From positions 269,594 through 333,593 of the forward strand of contig NZ_JAAOBY010000003.1 of the NCBI RefSeq assembly GCF_011365745.1: a stretch of DNA of 64,000 nt, in the 5' to 3' direction. This DNA comes from Flavobacterium turcicum. GTDB lineage: Bacteria > Bacteroidota > Bacteroidia > Flavobacteriales > Flavobacteriaceae. Every line of letters begins with the position of its first letter. Position 1 is the stretch's first letter. Of the stretch, positions 46,332-55,662 are shown piece by piece. A program made the translations under genes and the position numbers. Below the pieces are notes generated by a model. That model did not search any database. It saw only the letters and a list, made by a program, of their open reading frames with translations, and was not told the origin of the DNA.

Positions 46332-47555
46332 CTAAAAGAAAGAATATCCAAAAATAAATGAAACTGTTTTATAGTTTGAGTTCCAGAAGACATAGTTTCC
46401 TAAAATCTCTCTTGTAGTTTGGTATCTTAATTCGACGCTAAACTTATCATTTTGTTTGAAACCCAAACCTAATGCGGGATTATTTCTGGACTTAAGATCA
46501 AGTGTATTAAACGTAGAGCCATCGTTGCGGGTAAATTCAACTGTAGATTTTGATGATAAATCAATTATGTAAGATGCATTTAAGAACAATTTAGAATTTT
46601 TATTTAAAAAGAAATAATGTCTGAACGTAAGTGGAATTTCAATTGAACTATAATCAACACTTACGTTTTGAACACCTCCGCTAACATCAGTAACATTACT
46701 GGTTTTTTGAGCTTTAAAATTTTGAAAAGTTGGTTCAATGGCAATAGACCACTTGTTTTTATTAAATGGTAAAATGTATTCTGCTTCAAGTCCAAATCCA
46801 AAACCGGTTTTGCTACCAAAATCAGTGTTTCGTTGTTTAGAACTTGAATTGTCAATTGTTAATGACGAATTGTTGATTCGAGGTCTTAGCGTGAGATTGA
46901 AAAGGTCTTTCTTTTCTTTAGGAGCAAAATTTACCACACCATCATTAAAACACTCGGCGTACTTTGTGAAAAATTTTATTAAGTCTTTCTTTTTATATTC
47001 CACTTTCTCCACGTCGCTCAATGTAATGTTTTGACATTGCAAATCCATCCATAATTGCTGTCTAAATTTATTGTTTTTTGCAACATCACTATCTGTTACC
47101 AAATATGTTTTGTAAACCAGTTGCTCGATGGTATTGTCGCCTTTGTTGTAAAAATACCTTTTGATGCTACGATCTGAATATTCGTATAAATTTGCTTTTC
47201 CCTCTACCAAAGCTTTTAAAAAGAGTTGTTCATCATTAAATTTTGGATCTTTATCATTACTCAAATTATCGACAGTAGTTCCAGATCTATCAATTTTAAC
47301 GTCTCTTCTGATGTATTTAAATGCATTGACTATCCCAAATTCTTTTACTTGACCAAGAGTGCCCTTAATAGGTTCACTATTTTCATTTAATTTATAATCA
47401 AATTCTGTAGGATTGTTTTTCCAATCAATATTTAGTATCAAACATTCAACTTTTTGATCTTTGTTGTTAATAATATAGCCTTTCTCGAAAACGACTTGTG
47501 CAAAAGAATTAAGACTTAGAAAGCTGATTAGTAGAATTAAGAGTTGTTTTTTCAT
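46332..47555 (-). CDS. Outer membrane beta-barrel protein with N-terminal extension
   Basis: About 407 residues from the ATG at 47553-47555, where a signal peptide begins (KKQLLILLISFLSLNSFAQ); an earlier ATG at 47627 would bury it. Residues 20-230 form a mixed domain of unknown function. Residues about 240-407 look like an eight-stranded PorT/OmpA-like barrel (GFGFGLEAEYILPF, RHYFFLNKNSKLFLNASY, YKTVSFIFGYSFF) ending in the outer membrane Phe. Single gene; the gap to the next gene (47556-47882) shows nothing I can support. Confidence 0.78.
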   Translation of the reverse strand: MKKQLLILLISFLSLNSFAQVVFEKGYIINNKDQKVECLILNIDWKNNPTEFDYKLNENSEPIKGTLGQVKEFGIVNAFKYIRRDVKIDRSGTTVDNLSNDKDPKFNDEQLFLKALVEGKANLYEYSDRSIKRYFYNKGDNTIEQLVYKTYLVTDSDVAKNNKFRQQLWMDLQCQNITLSDVEKVEYKKKDLIKFFTKYAECFNDGVVNFAPKEKKDLFNLTLRPRINNSSLTIDNSSSKQRNTDFGSKTGFGFGLEAEYILPFNKNKWSIAIEPTFQNFKAQKTSNVTDVSGGVQNVSVDYSSIEIPLTFRHYFFLNKNSKLFLNASYIIDLSSKSTVEFTRNDGSTFNTLDLKSRNNPALGLGFKQNDKFSVELRYQTTREILGNYVFWNSNYKTVSFIFGYSFF

Positions 47556-47882
47556 TTTTTTAAAGTTCTTTTTTAATTTTTTTTTAATACTATTTTGTGT
47601 ATCGTTATCACACAAAATTCCCAGCATGATGTTTACTTAAGAACTTTAGTGATTTTGCGAAGATATATTATTTTATAAGAAACTTCGGTTGATAATGGGA
47701 TAAAAATGTATGTTTCAAAGAAATTTCATTATCATTCATCGTACCATTAGTCATTACTTTCAGAATTACTATTTTTGAGTCTGTCCGTAAAAGGATTATA
47801 ATTACTGATAATGATCCTCTTCATAGGCCTAATTTAAAGTTAAATGACTACTTAATAACCTGGTGATAAATAGTCTGATTTA

Positions 47883-49256
47883 CTATTCTTTTACGAATTT
47901 ATAAGTCATTGTTTTTTTTGCTGTTTTTACTTGTAGTAAATAGATACCTTTTTGAAGTTTTTGAACATCAATTGTTTTAACGTTTGAACTTTTTTCAAGG
48001 ATCAACTTTCCTGAAATGTCCAAAATGGATATCTTCTCAATTTGATCATTCTCTAAAAAATATAGTTCTAAGAAATCTTTGGTAGGATTTGGATAAATCT
48101 TGATAACTTGTTGATCAGCGTATTCATTAAGGCTTAGAGTACTGCAGATAACTTCACGTGTGACAAGCTCAAAAAGTACTGTGCTATTGCCCAATTGACC
48201 AAATTCGGCATAACCCCAAGACAATACTTTATTATTTCCGTTGAGGTATAAAGCGTGGTATCCACCTGCTGCGATTTGTAAAATAGTACCTGTGATGGTT
48301 GTTTTAATAGGGATACGTGCTATGTTTTGAGAACCATCAGCTAATTGACCAGATGTATTACTGCCCCAAGCCCAAACTGTACCATCACTTTTATTAGCAA
48401 GATTAAAGTAAGCTCCTGCAGCTATATTGACCCAATTTGTATCGGTGCCAAGTTGTGTAATTTTTAGTTGATCAGTTAGAGAACCATTTCCAATTTGACC
48501 TGCTACATTATCTCCCCAAGTCCAGATGCTACCATCTCTTTTTAAAGCAATTGCGTGATTTATTCCCGTGGCTACAGATTTCCAGTTAGTATCTGAACTT
48601 AAAGATATTGGTGATTTAAATGTTTTGTAATTTAAAATCGGATCATTTCCCAATTTACCATCTTCTTCCGAGCCCCAACCCCATAAAGAGCCATTAGTTT
48701 TTAATGCAATAGAAAAATTTGATCCGGGACTTACTTGCTGCCAGTCAGTATCGGTTCCTATTTGAACAGGTGAAAGACGTGTTGTTAATGTTCCGTCACC
48801 AAGAGTGCCGTTGTCGTTTTGTCCCCAAGCCCAGAGCGTTCCATTTGTTTTAATAGCAAAATTATGGTGTAAGCCAGCTGCAACAGTTTTCCAATTGTTA
48901 TCAGTCCCTATTTGTTTAGGAGTTGTTGAGCGCAGGAGTTCACCTTGTCCAATTAACCCCAAAAAATTTGGACCCCAACTCCAAAGTGTACCATCAGTTT
49001 TTATAGCAAAAGATTGATAAAATCCGGCTGAAACGTAGGCCCAGTTATTCTCTATACCAATTTGTGTTGGTGTAGTTTTGGCAATTATTGTTCCATCTCC
49101 TAATTGATAGCTTTCGTTGAGACCCCATGCCCAGAGGGTACCATCGTTTTTTAGTGCCAAAGTATGATTCCCGCCAGCTGCTATTGATTTCCAACATTGG
49201 GATTGTGAATTAATTGTAAAAATTAAAAGTAGGACTAAAAGATAAAATTTTTTCAT
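47883..49256 (-). CDS. RCC1-repeat protein secreted by type IX secretion
   Basis: 457 residues from the ATG at 49254-49256, which opens the signal peptide (KKFYLLVLLLIFTINSQSQ). At least seven RCC1 repeats (WKSIAAGGNHTLALKNDGTL, WAWGLNESYQLGDGT and similar) make one seven-bladed propeller over about residues 20-370. A type IX sorting domain closes the protein (YPNPTKDFLELYF ... KGIYLLQV). Probably a cell-surface protein or adhesin; the partner is unknown. Confidence 0.92.
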   Translation of the reverse strand: MKKFYLLVLLLIFTINSQSQCWKSIAAGGNHTLALKNDGTLWAWGLNESYQLGDGTIIAKTTPTQIGIENNWAYVSAGFYQSFAIKTDGTLWSWGPNFLGLIGQGELLRSTTPKQIGTDNNWKTVAAGLHHNFAIKTNGTLWAWGQNDNGTLGDGTLTTRLSPVQIGTDTDWQQVSPGSNFSIALKTNGSLWGWGSEEDGKLGNDPILNYKTFKSPISLSSDTNWKSVATGINHAIALKRDGSIWTWGDNVAGQIGNGSLTDQLKITQLGTDTNWVNIAAGAYFNLANKSDGTVWAWGSNTSGQLADGSQNIARIPIKTTITGTILQIAAGGYHALYLNGNNKVLSWGYAEFGQLGNSTVLFELVTREVICSTLSLNEYADQQVIKIYPNPTKDFLELYFLENDQIEKISILDISGKLILEKSSNVKTIDVQKLQKGIYLLQVKTAKKTMTYKFVKE

Positions 49257-49346
49257 AGTTTTTGCATTTTTCTGGGAATCACATGAGCATTTAAATAAAT
49301 TCTGCATGAGCTTTTATTTGCTGTTTATTAAATATTTGATTTAATG

Positions 49347-49760
49347 TTATTGCTTTATTTTTTCTATTGTTGTGCAGCAAATTTGTTCGAGAATTTCTAT
49401 GTTGATATCAGCTAATTTTTTGACATAGATGCAAGCTTTACCCATTTTGAACTTCCCTAATTGGTCTAACAATTCTTGGTTGTCATGGGTTTCTGTAGTC
49501 ACGTATAAAGAAAAGGCTGCTTTTCTTGGTGAAAATCCAATTAACATAGACTCTCCCTCATGGCCGCTAGCGTATGTGTAATGATAGTTGCCAAAGCCAA
49601 TTATCGTTGGCCCCCACATTTTTGGTTTTGTTCCTGACCATTTTGACATTAGTTCGACTAGTTGAAAACTGTCTATTTTTTTTTGGTCATCATCAACATA
49701 CAAATTGATAAAATCAGTAACATTGACTTCTGTTTCTGTCGTTTTGTTTGCTTTTGCCAT
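49347..49760 (-). CDS. DUF1801 (YdhG-like) domain protein
   Basis: 137 residues without signal. The DUF1801 core is recognisable from KMWGPTIIGFGNYHYTYASG and LIGFSPRKAAFSLYV, ending with KACIYVKKLADINIEIL. The family is a small iron-chaperone-fold (frataxin-like) group of unsettled function. Start at the ATG at 49758-49760. Single gene. Confidence 0.85.
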   Translation of the reverse strand: MAKANKTTETEVNVTDFINLYVDDDQKKIDSFQLVELMSKWSGTKPKMWGPTIIGFGNYHYTYASGHEGESMLIGFSPRKAAFSLYVTTETHDNQELLDQLGKFKMGKACIYVKKLADINIEILEQICCTTIEKIKQ

Positions 49761-49996
49761 AAATTAGTAAATTGGTATTTGTGATTTTTTACAATTCAAG
49801 TAACTGCTGCATCTAAGTCTTTAAATAAGACGAGATTACTGGCTGCAATATAGCTATTTATGTAAATAGAAAGCATTAAAATACAAGAAAAATCGTAAAT
49901 TTATGATTTCTAAATTTAAGTTTTAATACCTTTTGAAAAATCTGTTTTTGAAGTTATGGTTTGGGGTTTTTCGTTTTTGATTTCAAAAAAAGCAAA

Positions 49997-51073
49997 CTAG
50001 TTACGTTCTTGTGTGTAATTGAAAAATGTAGTTCCATCAAAAAGGTATAGTCCAGTGTCTCGGGTTCCTACCCAAAGAGCTCCATGTTTATCCTCTAAAA
50101 TACTCCAAATCCAAGGATTTGCTAATTCCTTTTTGTAATTAGTAAATTTTTTTCCATCAAAGCGGGAAAGTCCAGCATCTCCTCCAAACCAAAGTATCCC
50201 ATTTTTATCTTCAATAATTTTAGAGACTAATCCGTTGTAACCAGGTAAGCCATCTTTCTTGGTCAAACTGGTAAATTTTACTCCGTCGTATCGATATACT
50301 CCAGCCCAGTTACTGAACCAAATATCTCTATTTTTATCTTGTAATTGTGGCCAAGCCCAATTGTGATTCACTTTACGAGTACCAAATTGTAGTGTCAATT
50401 CTTGTAATTTTAAGTGTATGGTCGATTTCCCATCATAACGGTATACGCCTTCATTGCCTCGACCTCCAAACCAAATGTTTCCGGATTTATCTTCTAACAT
50501 GTATTCGATATTATTGTTCGTGTTCAGGTAACCTCCTCCATTTTTGTTAATCACAAAAGGAGTAAATGATTTTCCATCATAAGTAAAAACTCCATTTATA
50601 GTAGCAAACCAAATTTTTCTGTCTTTAGTTTGAATAATATTAAAGATAGCTTTTGATTTACCGTAATATTTATTCTTGTTTTTAGCTTGATTGACTGGAA
50701 GAGGAATCGTGATTTTTTGGAAAGATTTTCCTTTGTACACAAAAAGTCCATTTTCGGTACCTATCCAAATTGCTCCATCTTGATCTTCAAATAGACAGGA
50801 AATAGCATTTATTTTGTCTTTATTGTTTTTTAGTATTTGATGAAATTTCGTCCCATCATAACGATACAATCCATTGTTTGTAGTCCCAAACCAAAGCATT
50901 CCATTTTTATCTTCTAGGCTGGTTTGCACATTGCCAGGACTTCTTTTTTTTATCAGTTTAGCGTGCTCACCTACAGTTGTTGCCTTTATTTGATCATGCT
51001 CTTTGCAAGATGACACTAGAAAAAACATTAATCCTAGAAGTAGAACGCTTAACTTTATACAATTTTTATCCAT
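49997..51073 (-). CDS. Lipoprotein with two-component-regulator propeller repeats
   Basis: 358 residues. Lipobox FLVSSC (Cys23). The rest is about nine repeats of the form EDKNGILWFGGDAGLSRFDG plus KKFTNY, the Reg_prop propeller seen in the sensor halves of hybrid two-component systems. Here the kinase and DNA-binding parts are absent, so it is a free lipoprotein propeller. Possibly derived from a sensor by loss of downstream domains; function unknown. The upstream gap (51074-51486) is AT-rich with no gene. Confidence 0.88.
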   Translation of the reverse strand: MDKNCIKLSVLLLGLMFFLVSSCKEHDQIKATTVGEHAKLIKKRSPGNVQTSLEDKNGMLWFGTTNNGLYRYDGTKFHQILKNNKDKINAISCLFEDQDGAIWIGTENGLFVYKGKSFQKITIPLPVNQAKNKNKYYGKSKAIFNIIQTKDRKIWFATINGVFTYDGKSFTPFVINKNGGGYLNTNNNIEYMLEDKSGNIWFGGRGNEGVYRYDGKSTIHLKLQELTLQFGTRKVNHNWAWPQLQDKNRDIWFSNWAGVYRYDGVKFTSLTKKDGLPGYNGLVSKIIEDKNGILWFGGDAGLSRFDGKKFTNYKKELANPWIWSILEDKHGALWVGTRDTGLYLFDGTTFFNYTQERN

Positions 51074-51486
51074 TTTTGGTAGTTTCTATCCCGAATCTGT
51101 TATCGGATTATAGTTGAGATTTAGGTATAAAAATAATTAATTTTACGCAAATAACTTCGCATAACAATTAAACTAGATGATTTGAGAAGGATTTAATTTG
51201 TGAAAATACAGATATTGTTATTTTGATAAAAATCAGTGTTTTAAAAATAAAAAAAAATATAATATTAAGTAGTATGTTCCACCAAATTTGCCTTTTTTTT
51301 AAATCAACATCTGCGAAAACACTTTTTGGAAAATGATTTATAAAATTGGTGTTTTAGTTTTTTTAATTAAAAAATAGGTTTTTGGTTTACTTGCCAATAA
51401 TATGAATATTAAAAATCAATCAAACAATAATTTCACATTTTGTATGAATTAATAGAATAAAGTGCTTCTCTCACCTAAAAGTATTA

Positions 51487-52131
51487 CTATTTTTTAATAG
51501 ACCTACCAATCAAAAGTAAAGTTCCCAAAATAAATAAAAAGAAAGCACTCACAATAAGAAAATTGATAAAAACTTGGTAATAACCCAACGCCGGGACATC
51601 TACAAAAGGATAAGGATAAAATTTTGAAAAATGGCCTCTTGCAACCACAAAAACAAAATAGAGTAGGGGGAACCAAAGCCAAATTTTGGAATTTTTAAAT
51701 TTCATATCGGAATTGTTAGCAAACAAAAACCAGTAGCCTAAAACAAAAATTGGAATAACTGAATGTAATAGTTCATCGATGATTTTTTGAAGACCCGTGG
51801 GGTGCCATGTGCTTCGCAAAACAATTTGATATACCAAACCAACTACTAAAATAAAAACCGTTAATGCAGTTAATGATCCTTTTTTATAAAATTTTGTTAG
51901 TGCTGTTGTTTCAAAAATTGGCAGTCTTGTTGTAAAGTAGAGTGCGACTAATATATTGGTAAGAATTGTGAAAAAACTGAAAAACCGAACTATGGTCTCC
52001 AAGATAGCAGTTTGCCTATTTTGTAACATCAAAATGAACTGCCCAATTATAGCAAACCATCCTAAATAAAAACCAATTGAATCCATCCACTTTCGGCGAA
52101 GTTCTTTATTTGGTCTAGAGTTATTTTCCAT
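51487..52131 (-). CDS. Pr6Pr-family membrane protein
   Basis: 214 residues with six membrane helices. Features such as FSFFTILTNILVALYF, LRSTWHPTGLQKIIDELLHS and the FYPYPFVDV segment mark the Pr6Pr (FAR-17a/AIG1-like) family. Function unknown in bacteria; eukaryotic relatives hydrolyse lipid esters. This is the last gene before the cassette array; no attC-like sequence follows its stop codon. Confidence 0.85.
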   Translation of the reverse strand: MENNSRPNKELRRKWMDSIGFYLGWFAIIGQFILMLQNRQTAILETIVRFFSFFTILTNILVALYFTTRLPIFETTALTKFYKKGSLTALTVFILVVGLVYQIVLRSTWHPTGLQKIIDELLHSVIPIFVLGYWFLFANNSDMKFKNSKIWLWFPLLYFVFVVARGHFSKFYPYPFVDVPALGYYQVFINFLIVSAFFLFILGTLLLIGRSIKK

Positions 52132-52280
52132 ACTTACTTTATTTTTAAAAGTTAAATATTGTATTTATAATCCTGTATTTTTAGGTTTGAATCATTGACA
52201 TCTACAAACTTCACTTGAATCACTGATAATCAAAGATAAATGTAATAAAAAACTTGAAAGTAAGCTCAAAAATTTTATGT

Positions 52281-52430
52281 TCTTAGAACTGCCGTTTCGA
52301 GATGTTTTTTAATTAGTTGTCTTAATAAATATTTATTGATTTAAATTTTTTAATATTTCTTTCGAATTATAAATTTATTATAAAGAGTAAAATTAACACA
52401 AAATTCGCAATAGCAAGAAATGGTGTAAGG
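52281..52430 (-). repeat. attC site 1, strongly decayed
   Basis: Only the right end is clear: ACAAAATTCGCAATAGCAAG followed by GTGTAAGGC where other sites have GTTAGGC. The left end is probably TTAGAAC (52283-52289). Oldest or most damaged site, between the Pr6Pr gene and the 52445 gene. Confidence 0.45.
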
Positions 52431-52444
52431 CGATTTTATTTTTA

Positions 52445-53149
52445 TCAATTTTGTCTTCTTCTTTTACGTTTTTCTTTTTTAAACTTCCTATATTCTTCTT
52501 TTGTCATAATTCTGCTCACAACGATTGAGCCTCCATTGTATGAATAACTTCTGAAAGGTATTTCGTTAGAAAACTGTTTGGATAGATTTTCAGAGTCACA
52601 TATTTGATAAAGTTCATCTACAAATTTTTGAATTCTTTTCGCCTCTTCTATATTTTCCTGTGCGGTTGGTGTCCAATAATTTTTAAAGGAATATTCAGTT
52701 TTAGTTTTGTACTCAAAAATATACTCTATTCCGTCAAAACCTTGTTGCCATCCTTCTATAAATTTGTCACTCGGTATTGTATTTATTTTGGTCTTTTCAA
52801 TAAGATTAGTTATCTCTTTTGCAGTTTCATTTGTTAGATTGAACGTCTTTTTAAAGTGTTTTTTTGAAAAATCGTCAACTTCATCTACAAAGTAGGTTAT
52901 ATTTCCTATTGATAATGCATCGTTTTTAATAACTTCAATGCACTTTCCGAAACTCCAAAATTTAAAATTTATTTCATCACTTTTATTTGTAATATCTTCC
53001 AAGTTATGTTTTTTGATTAGATCATTTTTGTATTTATTCCAATATAATGTATCACTATCTTTGGTAAGATTTAGTTTTTTATCTTTCGATTGTGAGAAAA
53101 GAAAATTGGAATACATTACAATTAGTATTGTCAGCGTAAAGTTTTTCAT
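52445..53149 (-). CDS. Secreted protein of unknown function, leftmost cassette gene
   Basis: 234 residues with a signal peptide (KNFTLTILIVMYSNFLFS). The mature part is Lys/Glu/Asn-rich with scattered aromatic residues and a basic tail (KKEKRKRRRQN). No domain recognised. It lies between decayed attC site 1 and attC site 2, with the gene start 11 bp from the latter, so it was probably carried in as a cassette. Confidence 0.7.
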   Translation of the reverse strand: MKNFTLTILIVMYSNFLFSQSKDKKLNLTKDSDTLYWNKYKNDLIKKHNLEDITNKSDEINFKFWSFGKCIEVIKNDALSIGNITYFVDEVDDFSKKHFKKTFNLTNETAKEITNLIEKTKINTIPSDKFIEGWQQGFDGIEYIFEYKTKTEYSFKNYWTPTAQENIEEAKRIQKFVDELYQICDSENLSKQFSNEIPFRSYSYNGGSIVVSRIMTKEEYRKFKKEKRKRRRQN

Positions 53150-53159
53150 AATATGTTGT

Positions 53160-53294
53160 GTTTAACATTCCGATACTATACAACTGTTTGAATTCCTGAA
53201 AAATACTCTCTCTCTTGGTCAAGATAAAATATTTTCTTGAAGAAAGAAGTTTAATTCATCAATAATGAGAAATAGCCCGAAACCGCTGTTATGT
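53160..53294 (-). repeat. attC site 2, degenerate
   Basis: Left end GTTTAAC (53160-53166), right end GTTATGT (53288-53294). The left arm AACATTCCGATACTATACAA aligns with that of site 5 (AACGTTCCCGCGCTACAAGC). Confidence 0.65.
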
Positions 53295-53322
53295 GCAGGG
53301 CATTGTTATGACAAACGTGAAT

Positions 53323-53670
53323 TTACTTTAATTTTACACTAGTTAACAAAATAATTTTATTGTTGTCAGATTTAGATATTACTAGATAAGGTTTTGCATC
53401 TGTTTTTCTTATGTCATTTCCTTTCATTGCAAATTCCTCCTGCTTATTGTCAGCAACATAAATTTCTGTACCAATTGGAAAATAATAATCTTTTGAAGTA
53501 TTGGGGTCAATGTTACTCACTCTTGTTTGACCTTTACCATCTGGGGTAAATATTATCAGAGAAAGATGATAAACATCATTATAGTCATTTTTAAAACTTA
53601 TTTTAATATCATCTTTTGCAACAACATTAAAACTAAAGAAAGTGAAAAGGGCTAGAATAAATAGTTTCAT
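53323..53670 (-). CDS. Small secreted cassette protein
   Basis: 115 residues from the ATG at 53668-53670, where a signal peptide begins (KLFILALFTFFSFNVVA); a start at 53691 adds seven residues. The mature domain is about 95 residues and looks all-beta (alternating hydrophobic strands: HLSLIIFTPDG, EIYVADNK, KIILLTSVKLK). No family recognised. Lies between attC sites 2 and 3. Confidence 0.7.
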   Translation of the reverse strand: MKLFILALFTFFSFNVVAKDDIKISFKNDYNDVYHLSLIIFTPDGKGQTRVSNIDPNTSKDYYFPIGTEIYVADNKQEEFAMKGNDIRKTDAKPYLVISKSDNNKIILLTSVKLK

Positions 53671-53776
53671 ATAAAAATGTTTTACGACCACCTAAATCTA
53701 AGAATTAAAACTTAGAAAAACTATATTTTATTTTCGTGCCTACTATTGGTTTATCCAATGTACGCTCGCCTAATGG

Positions 53777-53906
53777 ATATGACTGCGATACTGCTTGTAG
53801 TTTCGTTCTGAATTGGCGCTATTTTTGGGCTTTGCCAAATTTTGCAAAAACAAACCAATATTTCAATTAAGACAAATGTGCAAAACTGTTAAACTAGCTG
53901 TCATTT
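53777..53906 (-). repeat. attC site 3, degenerate
   Basis: Left end ATATGAC (53777-53783), right end GTCATTT (53900-53906). The middle (TTTGCCAAATTTTGCAAAAA) aligns with site 5 (TTTGCCAGATCTTCCAAATA). The stop codon of the 53901 gene lies inside the right end. Confidence 0.65.
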
Positions 53907-54194
53907 GTTGGCATTAATCTTTTCGGTTTCTTTTCTGGATAAATTATCCAAGTCTGGTGTCGCGCTAATTTGAGAAACAAACCACATCGTACCTTTAGAT
54001 TTCCATATTCTGTTTGCCCAAACTATTCCTGTAACTAAACCCAATACAGCGATAAGAAGTGCAATAATCATTCTTGTTTCTGTCGGATTCGGAAAATATA
54101 TAAATGCAGCGATTCCTAAACCAATTAAAAGCGGTGAAGCAACAATTTGAAGCCATGCAATAATCTCCATTATATATTCAAAAACTTTGTGCAT
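53901..54194 (-). CDS. Two-helix membrane protein in a cassette
   Basis: 97 residues. Two membrane helices (about 13-32 and 43-62) with a short loop, then a hydrophilic tail. An alternative start is MEIIAWLQ ten codons later. Its TGA stop (53901-53903) is supplied by the attC site. No family recognised. The cassette body is bounded by sites 3 and 4. Confidence 0.7.
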   Translation of the reverse strand: MHKVFEYIMEIIAWLQIVASPLLIGLGIAAFIYFPNPTETRMIIALLIAVLGLVTGIVWANRIWKSKGTMWFVSQISATPDLDNLSRKETEKINANK

Positions 54195-54225
54195 ATTGTC
54201 TTTTCTATGATTTTAGTGAGGGCAC

Positions 54226-54358
54226 CGCTGACGTTTCACGCCTTCTCGTCAGTGGCCAACTTCGGAACGGATGATTTTCAGTTACATTATAAATTTCTTG
54301 CGAAATGTAAAAGTGTATTTGCTAGAAAATTCACAGTTTTGCTAAATGATTGTTATAA
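54226..54358 (-). repeat. attC site 4
   Basis: Left end CGCTGAC (54226-54232), right end GTTATAA (54352-54358). The middle CAACTTCGGAACGGATGATT and ATTTCTTGCGAAA matches the common core, but the arms pair poorly. Confidence 0.75.
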
Positions 54359-54365
54359 GCCGTAT

Positions 54366-54820
54366 TTATTCTTCTTTTTGTTTAATATAGTTTAACAAAT
54401 CCAAAATATGTTGTTGAGTATGACTTCTGAAAACAAATTTGAAAAACCAAAGTCCATCGGCTAAGCTATTATTTTCAATGCGCCATTTTACTTCTAACAA
54501 ATCTTTTATAATGTCAAATAAGTCATCAACTGCATCGCCAATAGTATTCTCCGTTTTGTTTTCAAAATCATTTAAGTCAAGTAGAATTTTATAAAATCCA
54601 AAATTTTCAAAGTTGCTTTCTATGTTTCGTCTAATATTCGGAAATTTTTTAATGTCAAATTCTTGATAATCATTTCCATCATATTTATAATTCGACTCAA
54701 AATAAAATGAATAAATTTTGACAAGATTTTTTCCAGCAATTCATTTTTGTTTTCTTCTCGAAGTTTGGGAAATAAACCAAATTTAACTATTTCGTCAATT
54801 GTCGATATTAATTCTTCCAT
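54366..54820 (-). pseudogene. Cassette gene with a one-base frameshift
   Basis: Read from the ATG at 54818-54820, the frame is open for 66 codons but loses sense after about residue 32. Shifting by one base in the run of six T (54727-54732; A on the coding strand) restores a frame that continues to a stop at 54366-54368, giving about 152 residues ending QQHILDLLNYIKQKEE. One missing A explains the break. The restored protein is acidic and helical, with WFFKFVFRSHTQQHIL near the end; no family recognised. It ends 8 bp from attC site 4. The lesion may be real or a homopolymer sequencing error. Confidence 0.75.
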
Positions 54821-54866
54821 TTTTGGTTCTCAGATTTTAAATTCACTGCTGTTTTCATAATATGGC

Positions 54867-54998
54867 ATATAACGTTCCCGCGCTACAAGCAGTTTGGGAC
54901 TAAATTAAGCCCATTATTCGGATTTGCCAGATCTTCCAAATACAAAACCATTATTAAATTCAGCCTAAAACCCCAATCTTGTCAAACGGCTGTTATGA
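54867..54998 (-). repeat. attC site 5
   Basis: Left end ATATAAC, right end GTTATGA (54992-54998). Arms: CTACAAGCAGTTTGGGA pairs with the complement of CCCCAATCTTGTCAAAC. It supplies the stop codon of the 54993 gene. Confidence 0.85.
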
Positions 54999-55493
54999 AG
55001 CGTATTTCTTTGTAAGTTTGGTTTTTATTTTTTCAATAAATTTATTTTTTTCAGCATCTTCTTTTTTTAAAATGATTGATGTTTTGTTTTTAAAAACTAT
55101 GAAATTGTAATTACTAGTTTCCATTATCTTGTTTATAGTATTCCATTCATAATGTTTTATTTTACTATTTTCAATATTTGATAGTTCAATTCCATTTTCT
55201 TTGATTTCAATATATTTAGATTCAAACATATTTGGTTGATTTTTTATGATTTTTTTAATTCTATATTCCTTTATTAAGTCAGGAATAATTAAAAAAACTA
55301 TTAAAAAGAAGAAGAAATAATATAGAGAAATCAATAAAAAGCGAACAAAGTCAAAGTCTTTATAAACAGATCCATAGCTACTTAAAAGAGAAAGAATAAA
55401 AAACGAGATTATTCCCCAAATATATCTTTTTTTTAGCAATTCAATACTTGACTTTTTGAAATCATTTTCGCTTAATAAGTAGTTTGTTTTCAA
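54993..55493 (-). CDS. YcxB-like membrane protein in a cassette
   Basis: 166 residues. Two membrane helices (about 28-45 and 55-75), then a cytoplasmic beta-rich domain (IEIKENGIELSNIENSKIK, HYEWNTINKIMETSNYNF, then FKNKTSIILKKED) that matches the YcxB-like family, found as small membrane proteins of unknown function. Its TAA stop lies inside the right core of attC site 5. Confidence 0.78.
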   Translation of the reverse strand: MKTNYLLSENDFKKSSIELLKKRYIWGIISFFILSLLSSYGSVYKDFDFVRFLLISLYYFFFFLIVFLIIPDLIKEYRIKKIIKNQPNMFESKYIEIKENGIELSNIENSKIKHYEWNTINKIMETSNYNFIVFKNKTSIILKKEDAEKNKFIEKIKTKLTKKYAS

Positions 55494-55521
55494 TGTTTTA
55501 TTTTCTTTCGGTTAATATGCG

Positions 55522-55654
55522 ACATAACGTTCCGCCGCTTCTAGTCAGTTGCGAACTTCGGAACTGATTATTTTCTGTTAAAGATAAAAATTCTTGCGAA
55601 ACGTGAACGTGAACTTACCACAAAATTCGCAATTGCGCCAAAAGTGTGTTGGCG
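55522..55654 (-). repeat. attC site 6
   Basis: Left end ACATAAC, right end GTTGGCG (55648-55654). The right end GTTGGCGGTA is the exact reverse complement of the left end of site 7 (TACCGCCAAC). Confidence 0.88.
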
Positions 55655-55662
55655 GTAGTATT

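Noticed and set aside
54147..54395. Plus-strand 82-codon frame over attC site 4
   Set aside because: It runs through the attC and against the direction of all cassette genes. Similar frames (63205-63492, 56303-56539) arise in the same way from the shared attC middle.
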